From contig WTXI01000081.1 in NCBI GenBank assembly GCA_022376515.1, forward strand, positions 62,001-126,000: a stretch of 64,000 bases of DNA. The letters are read 5' to 3'. The notes under the pieces are model-generated. The model did not search any database, was not told the DNA's origin, and worked only from the letters and a program-made list of their open reading frames with translations. Source of the DNA: Lactifluus volemus (taxonomy: Eukaryota; Basidiomycota; Agaricomycetes; Russulales; Russulaceae). Positions 43,701-54,599 of the stretch are shown one piece after another; positions within the stretch are counted from its first letter, which is position 1; each line of letters begins with the position of its first letter. Made by a program: the position numbers and the translations under genes.

Positions 43701-46671
43701 ATGGCAATTTCGCGCGCCACTTAATTATGCCGTATATTCAGATCAATCTCGATCTTTGCGCCCAGCTCACCCATCTAAGTGCTGCCGCTCATCTCGCCTT
43801 CTTTTTGTTCAGGGATAACTTGGCCCGCACTCGATTCATCCCTACTCAGTCCTATGTCGACATCATGATCATGATCAAGAATGTGTACTTCTGTGTCGCA
43901 AAAATGAAGGTCGATAACCCCACAGACAACTTCTATTTAATTCTACTAGGGACAGATCGCCTGGAGACCTTCTTTGGTCTCGTTCGCACGGCTGTCGGCA
44001 CTGATGTGAACGTGGATACCCTACAACTTGGTAGCCGCGCGTCTGGACTTATAGAAGTGGCCGCTATTCTTGCCGAGCACCCAGAATGGGACCATGGTAC
44101 TCGTCGCCTCACGCTTCCTGTTATCTCCCAACATGATGGCGAAATATCGTCCAAGGTCGATCATATCACCCCCATGAGTTGGGAAGGTGATGTCTCTGTT
44201 GCTAAAGTAAACCTGCACACTTGCTGGCTCCTTGGGCGTAGCAAGGCAGTTGAACTTATCCCTGAGCTTGGGCCGGCATTAATGGATCTCGCTGCCAGTG
44301 ACTCCGAGTCGTCCTATGACATCCTTGCACCACTTGGGCGACCACTTGTCAACCAATACGATGACGACGACGAGTACGACACTACTGTGTTGTCAGGTAG
44401 TTCTCAATCTATCAACTTGAAGGAAGATCTAGTGGCGTCACCAGGGCATCCATACACACATGACGGCGATATCGAGGATGCGATTGCCGATGAAATGCCT
44501 CGAAACCAAGTCACATCGGATATTACAATTCAGGGTGAGAAGACATCAAAGGCAAGGGCGCTCCGACGACGAATGGAATATAATACTACCCGGTCATCCA
44601 CCGATCGTCTAAAACGTGTCCAACAGTTGCCATGCTTTGAAACGGCAAGCTCAGATTCTCTTGTACTGAATGAGAGCGTCTTAGGGGCCCCTTCCCTCCG
44701 TATTGGAAACCCTATCGCTGTACTTGTCCGATCTGGGGAGCTCATTGTCTTAGCTGTTGCTCAGATCAATCGGATCAGGTTTGCAGGCAGAGACAACCTC
44801 GAGGAACTCCCTCTGCATCTACTTGGCGACCCAAGCGCGGCTGTGGATTTCCAAGTCCTCCGTCTTCGTCCGGCGACGGTTGAAGATGATCCAACACAGG
44901 TCCATGATTGGTGCTGGTCCCGATATATGGATGGACTATGCGACAACGTCCAGGGTGACTACATTCACCCTATCAATCCCTCAATATCCGTGCAGAAACC
45001 TGGAACGCCAATGTTTCTCTTTGAGAGCACTTTCTTGGTTACCTTGTCCTGTACTCTCTTCGAGGAGCTCCGCCCACAAGACCGCCGGAAGCTACCAAAG
45101 GTCAAAGTGTCTGAACACTTTCCATATCGAAGCTCTGGTGAGTTCGATCTTTTCTCAACTTGAATCTCAAGTTACACACGTTAACTAGCATGACATTACA
45201 GTAGGAAGCGCATGCTTCGTGTGTGAGGCAGCAGGGGAATCAAACAGTGTGAGTGTAGGAGAGTCCAGTGACTGTTCACGATGTGGCCCCTCCGCTCTCC
45301 TGGACTGGCAAAAACCTCAGCGCATCCTTGAACACATGGCTGCACACGTTCTATTCGACCCAACACTGAATTCTTCAGAAGAGCGATGTGGCCTATGCCT
45401 TCGGCCAGCTCCTATGTGTCAAATATATATCAAAAAGGGTCGAGGCAAGAAAGGGAGCCTGTCTATTGACCAAAAGCGATCTTCATGTCCAAATCTTGTC
45501 CGGTTTAACTATGCGAGCGCTGCTACATCATCTGAGTCCTCTCCATGCTCTAATGTACCGACTGTATGCACGCTTTGTCCAGATGGTAGCCCTGCAGTCT
45601 GGACATACAGCCTTCATGCGCATTATCGCATGCGCCACCGATTGGCTTCTACGGCTCATTTTCCCTCTCAAGTGTTACTTGCCCGGTCTGAAACAGATGG
45701 TATGAAACGCATTTGGAATGCACGCTTCACCGTCAAAGCTCGTAAGAAGCGCCGAGTCATCCCCTCCCTCCAGATCTCGGATGCCCACCGGCCCCATGTC
45801 CCTTTGAAAAGGCAAGTGTCGTCTTAAAGCAAATTACAATAGATTGCACACTCATGAACGCTACCAGACCGGACACCATGTCCGATACTGATGACCAAGT
45901 TGATGACTCGGAAGATGATGACGCCAAGGAGGACGCTATGATTTGGGAGGACTTGCAATCAGATTCAGATGGGGGGGGCAGTGACGATTTGGACCGCAAT
46001 TCAAGTTCCAGTACGTGGAAGCTTGAAGCGATTCGAATCTATTAGTGTCTTATCCCTTGCTTAATTCGTGTTTTGCCAGCCCCACCTACCCCAGCTACGT
46101 CATTGCCCGCAGCTGCAACAAGCATGGCCCCTTGCGTGGCCCGAGCCTCTCCACCTCCATCTGAGCCCATCGCGGCACCCACTCCTCCATCCTCCCTAGT
46201 CCGAAGCAAGTCCCGAAGCCCCCTTTCAAGTGAGCGTCCCGATGCTGTTGTAGCGATAGGTTCAAGCTCCAATGCCTCCGAGACAAGCTTTGGTCCCCCA
46301 CACAAGCCCCCACATATCCCTCGGGCTCGGACTTCAGGGCAAGCTCCAGGGGAAGGTGAAGCGATTGGCACTAGAAATTCACGACGGCTTGGAAAGCGAA
46401 AAGCAAACGTTATCAATCTCAATGCTTGTATCTGTGGGATAACAATCTCAGATGAGGAGATTGAAGAAAACACAAATATTATGAGGTGTCGTGTACAGGG
46501 GTGTGAGACAGTCTGGGTATGTCCACCTGAGCTTCAGTACTCCAGTCTTCGTGCATCTAGACTCATGACAACTATTCATAGTTTCACCAACACTGTATGA
46601 ACTACGACTTTGCCCCAAGGAACTGGGCCTGTGAGAGTTGTAGCGCTGGGGTTAGCCACCGTCGTCGTTAA
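40751..46671 (+). CDS. Large multi-zinc-finger transposase with PHD finger
   Basis: Predicted exons: 40751-40770, 40819-41760, 41813-43016, 43094-45137, 45202-45811, 45868-46010, 46080-46516, 46582-46671. Introns are 48, 52, 77, 64, 56 (GC-AG), 69 and 65 nt; total 5490 nt, 1829 residues. Domains: C2HC finger CPACKEMIHVGTGG...H...C (residues 30-60); Gln/Gly/Ser repeat; Cys cluster PCKCPCRGIC (about 380); RNase H-like core with MLDELATEKRIRWDD (665), CIASDGEAKRGD (780), DFKHVIKRQRN and TDRLETFFGLVR (1010); a second Cys/His region (CFVCEAAG ... CGLCLRP, 1405-1560); an acidic stretch; and a C-terminal PHD finger (CICG ... GCETVWFHQHC ... CESC) completed only by the last splice. The role is inferred as transposase. 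Exon 1 is the least certain part. Confidence 0.78.
46421..46650 (+). other. PHD finger coding segment across the last intron
   Basis: Exon 7 supplies CICG, MRCRVQGC and ETVW; the intron 46517-46581 (GTATGT...CATAG, 65 nt) is removed; exon 8 supplies FHQHC and WACESC before TAA at 46669-46671. The Cys4-His-Cys3 pattern appears only after splicing, which supports the exon junction. PHD fingers commonly read histone H3 tails. Confidence 0.8.
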
Positions 46672-47078
46672 CTGCCGCCTTCGACTTGTCGAGTCTGTCC
46701 GTCCCCCTCTACCTGTGTCATTTCTTCCAAGTCTGTGTGTGCCTTGGGGTGCGCTTCGCCTCAACGCGAGTGAGGATGCGACGACGATGCGTTCAGAGCT
46801 TGGTTCAGAGCGCCCGACAAACCCAACTGGCGCCCCTTGCATGTGCCACTCCGGCACTTGGTGAACGAATCCCAGGCCTTAATTCATTATATTAGTACCT
46901 CAGTTCGAGTTGCACATTGACAGATGGTATATTATAATTAAAAGTTTGCGTGCTGCATGCTTGGCCGCGTGCGCAGTACGGTACAAGTAGGAGTGACATG
47001 CACCGTGAGACACAGATACTACATTTGGAAAGGGGGGGGGGGGGGGTTAGCCCCTATTGCCCTTAAGGCCGAATTCCG

Positions 47079-47115
47079 ACCCCCGGTCTGAATTTCCCAT
47101 CCCGACACCCCCTTG
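47079..47115 (-). repeat. Right terminal inverted repeat
   Basis: Ends CATCCCGACACCCCCTTG at 47115, the complement of the left end. A run of about 15 G (47032-47046) lies inside it on the plus strand, the same strand as the left G run. Confidence 0.9.
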
Positions 47116-48639
47116 GTTGACATGCACATTGACATGGACGTTGACATGGACGTTGACATAGACGTTGACATGGTCGTTCGAAAGCAAGAGGAGCCTTGCT
47201 GTCACCAGTTTGCCACAGTTAAGTTTGCCACATCGCTTCCCCACCCTCCCCGTGGCTACTTGGCCCATTCAAACAGTGCTTGCCGTCCCGCCCTCACCGA
47301 CACCGATATTTCATACTTTGGCCATTTTTGCTTACATTCTGCTCATTGACATATCGGACCACCCCGGTTCCAACGATCTCGCGGTCCGGAGCCGCCGCCG
47401 CCCCTGGCATCAGTGCACCAGCCCCATCCCCTTACTGCACTCGCACCTGCTGCACTTGAACCTGTGCTCAAAGCCGTCGCATCCGTGCCATTTTCCACTC
47501 GTTCCTGCGCTCGCAGCCATTACACCCACTGCACCCGCCACACATGCACCTGGATTCGCACCTGGACTCAAAGCCGTTGCCCTCGTGCTCCTTTTCTCCT
47601 TTTGCTTGTCGTCTCGTCTGTGATCTTGCGGCTCTCGCTAGTCCTGCCTCGTACGAAAAGGATGGAGGTCAACCACTCGCGATCGGAGCCTTGTCGCCTG
47701 CGTTCGGATGCCGGGAAGGACTCCGCTATTGCCACGGACGGGGAGGACATGGTTGTCGATGTCGACAGCATCGGCATTGACATTAGCATCGGCCTCGGCA
47801 ATGACGACCGCAAGATGGTGGACTAGGACGAGGATGCCATGGACCGCGAGCTCCCACTGCCGGCCACCAGTATGACACGGAGGGCAGCAAGAGGTTCACA
47901 TAACAAACATGTGAGCAGCCCTCTTCCTCTATTTCATTGTCATCCGTGTTTTCCTTTCTGATATCCACGTTCCACGCGCTATCGACTTTCACCATCAGTT
48001 CCCGCATGTCTAAAAACAGCTCGCTGAGCTTTGTATCGTATATAATATCCTGTGCAGCAGGAACAAGGCCGCCCTTCGGGACTTCAGTCAAGATCGAAAA
48101 CGCTGGGAAAGGTGTGCCCCGCGTTTGTTCGAGCTTTGGTTTTGACTGACATCTTGCCCCATCTCGCTGTCTCGCGCTCCAACGTGCCTCAGCTCGTCCA
48201 TTGCGCTCCCACTCGCGCTCCCCTCATCACACTCCCCTCCAACTAGCCTCATTCCCGGTGCATGGAAGCATCACAAGGGATCACGATGAGTTTCTCATAC
48301 CAAAGAGCAGCCGAAACTAAAGCAATCGATGCTGCGTCGGGTATAGCTCTTTTCCGCGGCACCTTCGATGGGCTCGGGATCGACGGGCAGTATATGTCTA
48401 GTTACTAGTATGCCGGCATTGGACTGCTGTTTACGCCCGACTCCCCCCGGTGTCGGTCCATAACACGCAACGACAATTGATCTATATTTCTCCTTGCCTG
48501 AGCCACCAAAGTGCGGGCTGCCTAATTAATGTACATCAAATATCAAAGGCAGCAGAGGGCTGCGGTGGGGAGGTGGCAATCAATGTGAGGGGTGGAGAAC
48601 AGTTATATACGAGTAGACATGTACTAGCGAAAGGAGAAA
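47116..48639. repeat. Displaced upstream region of FunK1 copy B
   Basis: Begins with the second GTTGACAT and the GTTGACATGGAC minisatellite (47116-47178), then matches 19691-20680, the region upstream of FunK1 copy A. It carries the short conserved frame at 47662-47826. From about 48400 the sequence changes to the downstream flank of an F-box copy. Confidence 0.7.
47662..47826 (+). CDS. Short acidic ORF conserved upstream of FunK1 (54 residues)
   Basis: ATG-started frame beginning MEVNHSRSEPCRLRSDAGKD and rich in Asp/Val (VVDVDSIGIDISIG) to TAG. Against the copy at 20164 the differences are mostly conservative (R/Q, D/E, A/S) and the frame is kept over about 45 codons, while neighbouring sequence has indels. 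It may be a real short protein or an exon of a decayed divergent gene. No family recognised. Confidence 0.35.
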   Translation: MEVNHSRSEPCRLRSDAGKDSAIATDGEDMVVDVDSIGIDISIGLGNDDRKMVD

Positions 48640-48840
48640 TTAACTTAGATCCCAGCCTTCCAAGTCTTTGAAATGGGCAGTGACAGGGTGATTGGAACGC
48701 TGGCGCGAGGAAATGAACTGTATAGCTTGCGACTCTGTGGATCCAGAGTGGGGATATAAGTAGAGATGATGCAGCATAGGCAACGCGTCCATGACCCTTT
48801 CCCCAGTGAGCTCTTGCAGCGCAGATGAAATATTACATGG
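48640..48840 (-). pseudogene. F-box gene 3'-end fragment
   Basis: Reads ALQELTGERVMDALPMLHHLYL and SSRQRSNHPVTAH, the C-terminus of the family, then breaks abruptly at about 48838 into intergenic-type sequence (CAGTTTCCCCCGGCGTCAG). It is a detached tail left by a deletion or partial duplication. Confidence 0.7.
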
Positions 48841-49101
48841 ACACTTGTGACAGCAGTTTCCCCCGGCGTCAGTCAATAATACGCAACGACGACCTGAAGC
48901 ATTAAATTGATCTATATTAGAGCCATCATCGTACATCGAACTGTTGAGAAGCGGTCCGGACAGTCCGATCGTCTCGGCTCAGCCACGCGTGCGACCTTAG
49001 CAGCCGTGGGGAGGTGGAAATCACCGGGAGGGGTGGATTAAGACAGGTACTAGGTTACTAGAAGAAAGAGAAGTGTGATAATTTACGAGGACTCATGAAA
49101 A

Positions 49102-50580
49102 TTAACCAAGACTCCAATACGGTTCTTTAACATGGACAGTGACGGGGTGATTGGAACGCTGGCGTGAGGAAATGAATGGCTGTAAAGCTTGCTGCGTGGA
49201 TGTGAATTTAAGGTAAAGATGGCGCAGCCTAGGCAACGCCTCCATGACCCTTTCCCCAGTGAGCTCTAGCAGCGCAGATGCAACAATCTCACCCAGTTTG
49301 GGCGGTATATGCATGTACTTCGAAGCCGGAAATGCATGGAAGATCTCCAGCCATTGGGGGTTATCCACGTAGTCTTCCCAATCTGAAAACACTACATTCT
49401 TTTCAGGACCCTCTGCACGGATGAGAAGCTCTTCGACATTGGATAAGAATGGCGAAATCTTGCCACATATTTGAGCTATACACGCAACTTGCCAATCCAG
49501 CCCATGGCACGATATCCAGATAGATAGAGCAGACCTCCTTCTCGTTGTTGAACGTAAGGCGATCGTTGTTGAACGAAAGTCGATCGTGACAGTATTACTA
49601 AAAAGGTACAGCTCCGCGTTTTCAAAGGACCCGGGGATCCATGTGCGACCGATAAACTGGACGAAATGTGGAATGTCGAAATCGAGCTGGTTGAAGAACC
49701 GTGTCCGGACGGAAATAATAGCAGGAGTGTCGATGCGAGCCACAAGATCCTCAAAGTACTCGCTAGCGCCGTGGAACGTAAAACTGAAGAGAGAGGGGAG
49801 GACAATGCGTGCCAATGAAGAAGGAAGTCTATTTCCTGGATCAGGACGAGAAGCTGGGGATTTGAATTCAATGTAAAAGAATTAAGCTTGGTCAACGAGG
49901 ATAGGGCCGTGGCCAGAGCTTCGGGTGAAAAGTAACCGGTATTCGGTATCCTCCAGAGTTGAAAACTGCAAGATCATGGCAAGATCGAAGAAATTTTGGT
50001 AGTGCCGGAAACGGAATACTCCAAAACTCGAGATACTTTAGACGCGGGTAAGATCCACCCAAAAAGGTATCGGGAAGCACCGGTGCGGACATCCAAATAC
50101 CATCAACCATTTCAAGGCGAAGACGTGTCAAAACTGGATATGGCTTGTTTAGAACTTCGGACTCGGAGAGTCGCTCCGATAGAGTACTTGTAATGTTTCA
50201 GGTCAATTTTGACACGCGATCGTGATGCCTGAGTGCGGCAATAAAGTTGGCTCTTCTCTGAGGCTGTAGTAGAAAACCCGATCCCTGTATGACGATAGGA
50301 AACGACGTGGCCAGACATTTAGCGTTTTCTTCACGGGGGTTTTCGCATTGCAGAAAAGTTGCAAATGAAGACGATGCGGTGATTCAAACACGATGTGTCT
50401 CCACCTTCGGCATACGTGCACCAGTGCATGCCACCATCGAGGGGAATCGGACGAGGCATTTGACAAAGTCGAAGATGTCCAGGAGGACATTGTCAGTGAG
50501 GGATTCAATTGTCACGCGTGGGAATGAAATCGGGCCTACTCGATTCAAGTGAGTGGTGCTTCAGCGGGTCTATGGTCATG
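49102..50580 (-). pseudogene. F-box protein gene, multiply frameshifted
   Basis: The C-terminal half is open (49102-49870, ending VTVHVKEPYWSLG). The middle (49892-50131) and the N-terminal part (50203-50508, RWWHALVHVCRRWRHIVFESP) lie in other frames. The F-box start is also out of frame with the following WW block. The mini-exon is degraded, because the MRxRK coding segment cannot be read upstream of 50580. A dead copy with at least three indels. Confidence 0.75.
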
Positions 50581-51650
50581 AAACTACCCGGTCGCCTTTG
50601 ATGTCCGTTCCTCGTAACTCTTGTTCGTTGAGAAGCCGGAAAATCATTGAGTTGTCGAGTGTGACATACTAATAGTTGGAAATTCAAGTTGGCAAGCACG
50701 GAGTTAGCTTAGACTGTTGTTGCAGAGAGAATTAGGATCCGGACGTACCTGCAAGAAAGAGAACTTTCGACAGAGATGTTGACGATTCAGCTGAGGGACG
50801 TTGGAATGGGATCAGGGACAGTGATGACAGCGTGGGAAGCGTAGCGGACATTGTGCAGTTACCCGACGGTGAGATAAGCGCAGGCAACGCGGCTTGACCA
50901 CCATATCATCGAGGCACGAAGTGCCAATGATGAGGCCTGTGAGGCCCATGAGGTAGAAGAAAGAAAAGAAAGGTCGTGACAATCGACATTACTGCGGGCA
51001 TAATCAACGTTTTCACTTGCACTGGCAGCCTTCTGTTGGGGTATATTTGGATGCTGGATGGCGAGGAGGGACGAAGACTAGTCCCGGGAGGTCAGAGGAG
51101 CCCGAGGAACGCGTCGGCGGCTTCAAGTTGAAGGTGACCCGGTATGGATCACTGGCACCGGCACGCACGCTCCGTCGCTCCCCGCTGGGGCGGACGCCCA
51201 GACCGTTTTACGATACCCCTTCACGTTTCACGCTATCACTATATTTCCTGAGGCTCCTCGCGCGCTGCTCGTCATTATCTCTCGTTTTAACTCATCTCAA
51301 AGACATTTCGACTTTATTGTAGCAATTATATTAGTAGCTACTATGGAGTCTGGACTCTAGCTTAAATATCTTCGAGCAATCAAGTCTGTAAGGGCATCAC
51401 ATGCTCACTTTCGTTCCTTCCCGTTCTCGCGTGCCTTCTCTGCGTTGTCGCTTTTATCCTGCTCGTTTTCCTTCGTTATCACTCTCAGGCATTCAATTTC
51501 GCATTCACCTTCCAGGCACTAGTGGCAGCTGTAGAACTCGCCCCAGAATATGGCATGTAATTCTTTCTCAAACATCGAAACCTCTGTCCTGCCAGTTCAA
51601 CGCTAGCCTCAACTTAATCAAAGAAATTGCGATTGCGTGCCGCAGAAACC
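50581..51650. repeat. F-box leader remnant joined to the FunK1 downstream block
   Basis: 50600-50830 is the upstream block of the dead F-box copy, with the ACGTACCTGC donor near 50742-50751. 50930-51240 and 51390-51600 match the blocks found 3' of FunK1 copies A and B. No gene seen. Confidence 0.55.
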
Positions 51651-53866
51651 TCACAACCCCCAATCTATACTGCGTGGTTTACGGAAGGTTTTATCAACAC
51701 AATGTTCCATGAATGGTTTGCCACGATTCTTGATCATGAAGTCGAGGATTAAGCGCTGGAACGCTTCTGTGATGTAGTACCGGTCGCTTCGAAGATCTGA
51801 CGCTGGAAGCCAGTGGCTGTCAATAACAAGAATGGCGGCAAGATCCTTGATCAAAGGTCGCAAGAGATCGTAGAACGAATGGAGGAGGTTGGGTGACATG
51901 TGCCTTGGGAGATTACTGATTAACCGCGTTCTGGACCCATGGTCCCCGTTCAAAGCGGCCCATGATTCCGTGTCGATCTTTTCCTTGGGAGTGTTTTCAG
52001 GCTGCGCGACCACAGCCCAGTAAATGAGCAGCCAAAACACAGATTCCGCATCGTGTTCGAGTTCGTGTCTCCACATGCCGTGAAATTCGTTATCACCAGT
52101 CTCTTTAGGATTAAAGATGAATTCTTTATTTGAGCTCGAGAAATTCTTAACTCGGTCCGGGTGGGCATCGGCATAGCGACCAGGACTGTTGGGAATCCCA
52201 GGGACCCTGGCGAAAACGGGTGGCACAGGTCCTCCCCGTTCAACAGCTCGAGCAATAAACAAAGGTGTTCCCTCGTAGAAAGGAGAGTCAGGCCAGCATA
52301 CGGATAACGATCCGCATGCAACTCACAGTTCGGGCGATTTGCGTCTTCTTATCAGGATCTAAGTGCTCCGCAAGGTTAAAGTCAACAAGGAGCATCGATG
52401 TTTCCAACGGATTGGAGCTACATCCAACCATTGTCAGCGACAATCCAAGTTCAACTTCTATATATACATACCTCAAGCCCAGGAGATACTTGGCATAGCA
52501 GAGCGGCAACCCGTTGATCTCCGCCTCTTGCGCAGGAGAAACAGACACCGCGTTCGGCGGCAGCGAGCGTTTCGAGGAATTCTCGACATACAGAACATTT
52601 CCTGAGCTGATATCACGATGAAGGACCTTGCGGTGGAGCCGCAAATACCGCAATACTTGCAAACATGTCAGCAGATCGCATCACCACAGAGATTCAAATA
52701 CCTTCTAGAACGTCGAACAACGTCTCCAACACTTTAGACAGTGTAGGGATGCTCGCGAAAGGAGATCCACTCTCTCCAAGACCCAAGCGGTACTTGCACC
52801 TTTCTTTAAACATAGGATGCCTAATTGTTTCGCCATATGCGGCCACCACCACGCCAGGCACCCGCTCCGGTTTATGAACATACTCGTTGAGAATTCTTAG
52901 TTCTTCAAATCGTCCTTCAACTCGGCAAAATTGATCCTTAAGTACAGTGAGATCGTTGCCTTCAACTTTGAAATTTGGATTGGAGAGAACATGAGTACGA
53001 GTTGTGAACGGATTTCTCGCATATACGGGATAAAACCCAGGACAATCTTTCGTGCCTCCCTGATAAGTGATCTTTATGGTATACGTTGCCGTGGTTTCCT
53101 TATCGGGCTTGGTCCCGGTATAGGATGGATCTGCGAAGCGTTCGCCAGGCTCGTAGAGACGATATATGAACGCATATAAAAGGTTGTTGAGGTCTGGGTC
53201 ATTCCATTCGACATCGAATTCCCGTATACCTTCGCCGCCAATCCCAAAAAGGAATTTGACCTTGTCGGAGGAGGAAAGCAGGCCTTGCACAACGTATAGG
53301 TCGGGTCTAGCCAAAAGCAGGTAGTGGAGATATGACATCGCCTGTCGCTTCTGGTCGTCCTCGGATTTTCCCGCAGATGCCTTCTTTCCTGCAAGTCGAA
53401 TAAATGGCCAAGGAACGACGCCGTTGTTGTTGTTCCAGTCGTCCTCGAGGGCAGCCGTGATGTCAGGCCTGCACATTGTGTCCGTAACGTGATCATTTGG
53501 TGATATGTGTTCCGTATTCCGGAACACTAGGGTAGGGCGGTTTGGGAAATCTAAAGTGAAGACAATATGTCGGCAGGAAAGCCAACAGCGTAAACAGGTA
53601 CAGTAGTGCTCACCCCTGTCCTTTATAAATTTGGCCACGGTATTGGCCAATGGAAGAAACGATTCAATTTCTCTCGAGGGTTTGTCAGGAACCCCTTCCG
53701 GGGGGTGGACATCCAAAAAGTTGCGGAACTCTGACTTGTGACGAAAAGTTCCGAGCAGAAAGTGATCATTATAAGCGAAACTGTGGACTAAATGGGCCTG
53801 GCCACGAGGAGGTGTACATGGGCCTGAATGACCTGAATCAGGAGAAGTCGCAAATGACGTCGACAT
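51651..53866 (-). CDS. FunK1-type protein kinase, copy C, intact
   Basis: Exons: 53866-53614, 53550-52702, 52655-52472, 52417-52327, 52271-51651. Introns are 63, 46, 54 and 55 nt; total 1998 nt, 665 residues. N-terminus MSTSFATSPDSG; exon 2 holds the FunK1 N-lobe region (e.g. FVYARNPFTTRTHV-like PVYARNPFTTRTHV, ELRILNEYVHKPE); then VLHRDISSGNVLY (catalytic loop), LLVDFNLAEHL (DFN in place of DFG), RT|GTPLFIARAVERGG (activation and P+1 region) and DAESVFWLLIYWAV. FunK1 kinases are a fungal family related to aminoglycoside phosphotransferase-like kinases, often expanded in mushrooms; their substrates are mostly unknown. This is the only FunK1 copy here without a frame break. The DFN motif could weaken metal binding. 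Confidence 0.87.
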
Positions 53867-54599
53867 GGTCGTTCGAATGCAAGCGCACAACGGGACAAGT
53901 GAGCGCACTGTCAACTGTAATTGTAGAGGTAAAACGTCATACGTCACAGGGGGTCTGCTCGCACCACCATGTGCGATCTTCCCACGGCGCAAGCCCGCGC
54001 GTCCTGCGGTCAAAAAGAGGATGGGAAGAAATGAAAGAGCGAGGCCAATGTAAGGTCGGCTTCATACCTACCCTCGGTTTCGACCCATTTCTGCCAACAT
54101 CGAGGTTTGGACATGCTGGTTAAAACTCGGCCCGAGAGTCCGTAAATCCCCTCACGTTCCGTCCTCAGGCTTTTTGTCTTGAATAGACTTTTGCATCCCG
54201 ACAAAAGCAGTGTGTTGTAAAGGAGTCGCTAATTTTATCATGACAATGACCACAGTAGTTCGCTGTGGCGATTAACTGCATACTGAATATTACATGGCCA
54301 AGTTGTGCCAAAAGTGGAAGGCCGTTTATGCCCAGGCCCGATTCCTGTCACGGTTTCAGTCCATAACACACAACGACAGCCTTTAAATATATTTCTCCTG
54401 GCTCGAGGCACCAAAGTGCGGGCCATCTGATAATCGTACGTCATATTACAAGAAGCACTGGCAAAAGAGAGCTGCTGTACAAGTGGGGAGGTGAAAATCA
54501 CTGGGAGGGGTGGGGAACAATTATAAAGTCAGGTACTAGCAAAAAGAGAAGTGAATTGATGAGGATCCACCAGCATTGACCCAGACTCTTGACAATCAG
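53867..54599. other. FunK1 C upstream region and F-box downstream flank
   Basis: 53867-54110 shares only its first bases with the FunK1 A and B upstream regions; the minisatellite is absent here. 54120-54600 resembles the downstream flank of other F-box copies (compare 5450-6000 and 58180-58430). No gene supported. Confidence 0.45.

Larger units (their letters stand above)
40396..47115 (+). mobile_element. 6.72-kb DNA transposon with TIRs and 8-bp duplication
   Basis: The ends are inverted: CAAGGGGGTGTCGGGATGGG at 40396, and its complement ending at 47115. The TIR is about 37 bp: 21 identical bases, a variable six, then GACCGGGGGT. Target duplication GTTGACAT at 40388-40395 and 47116-47123. 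Comparing FunK1 copy A (19600-19690) confirms the empty site. Inside is a single eight-exon gene with all junctions in phase, so the copy may still be active. G runs of about 15-19 bp lie just inside both TIRs. The superfamily is uncertain: the 8-bp duplication and the protein blocks recall the P-element/THAP9 group. Confidence 0.9.

Noticed and set aside
40396..47115. Assignment of the 6.7-kb transposon to the KDZ (Kyakuja-Dileera-Zisupton) group
   Set aside because: The Cys cluster and 8-bp duplication are suggestive, but the CDIACQ-type KDZ catalytic block was not seen; the P-like blocks fit better. The assignment is left open.
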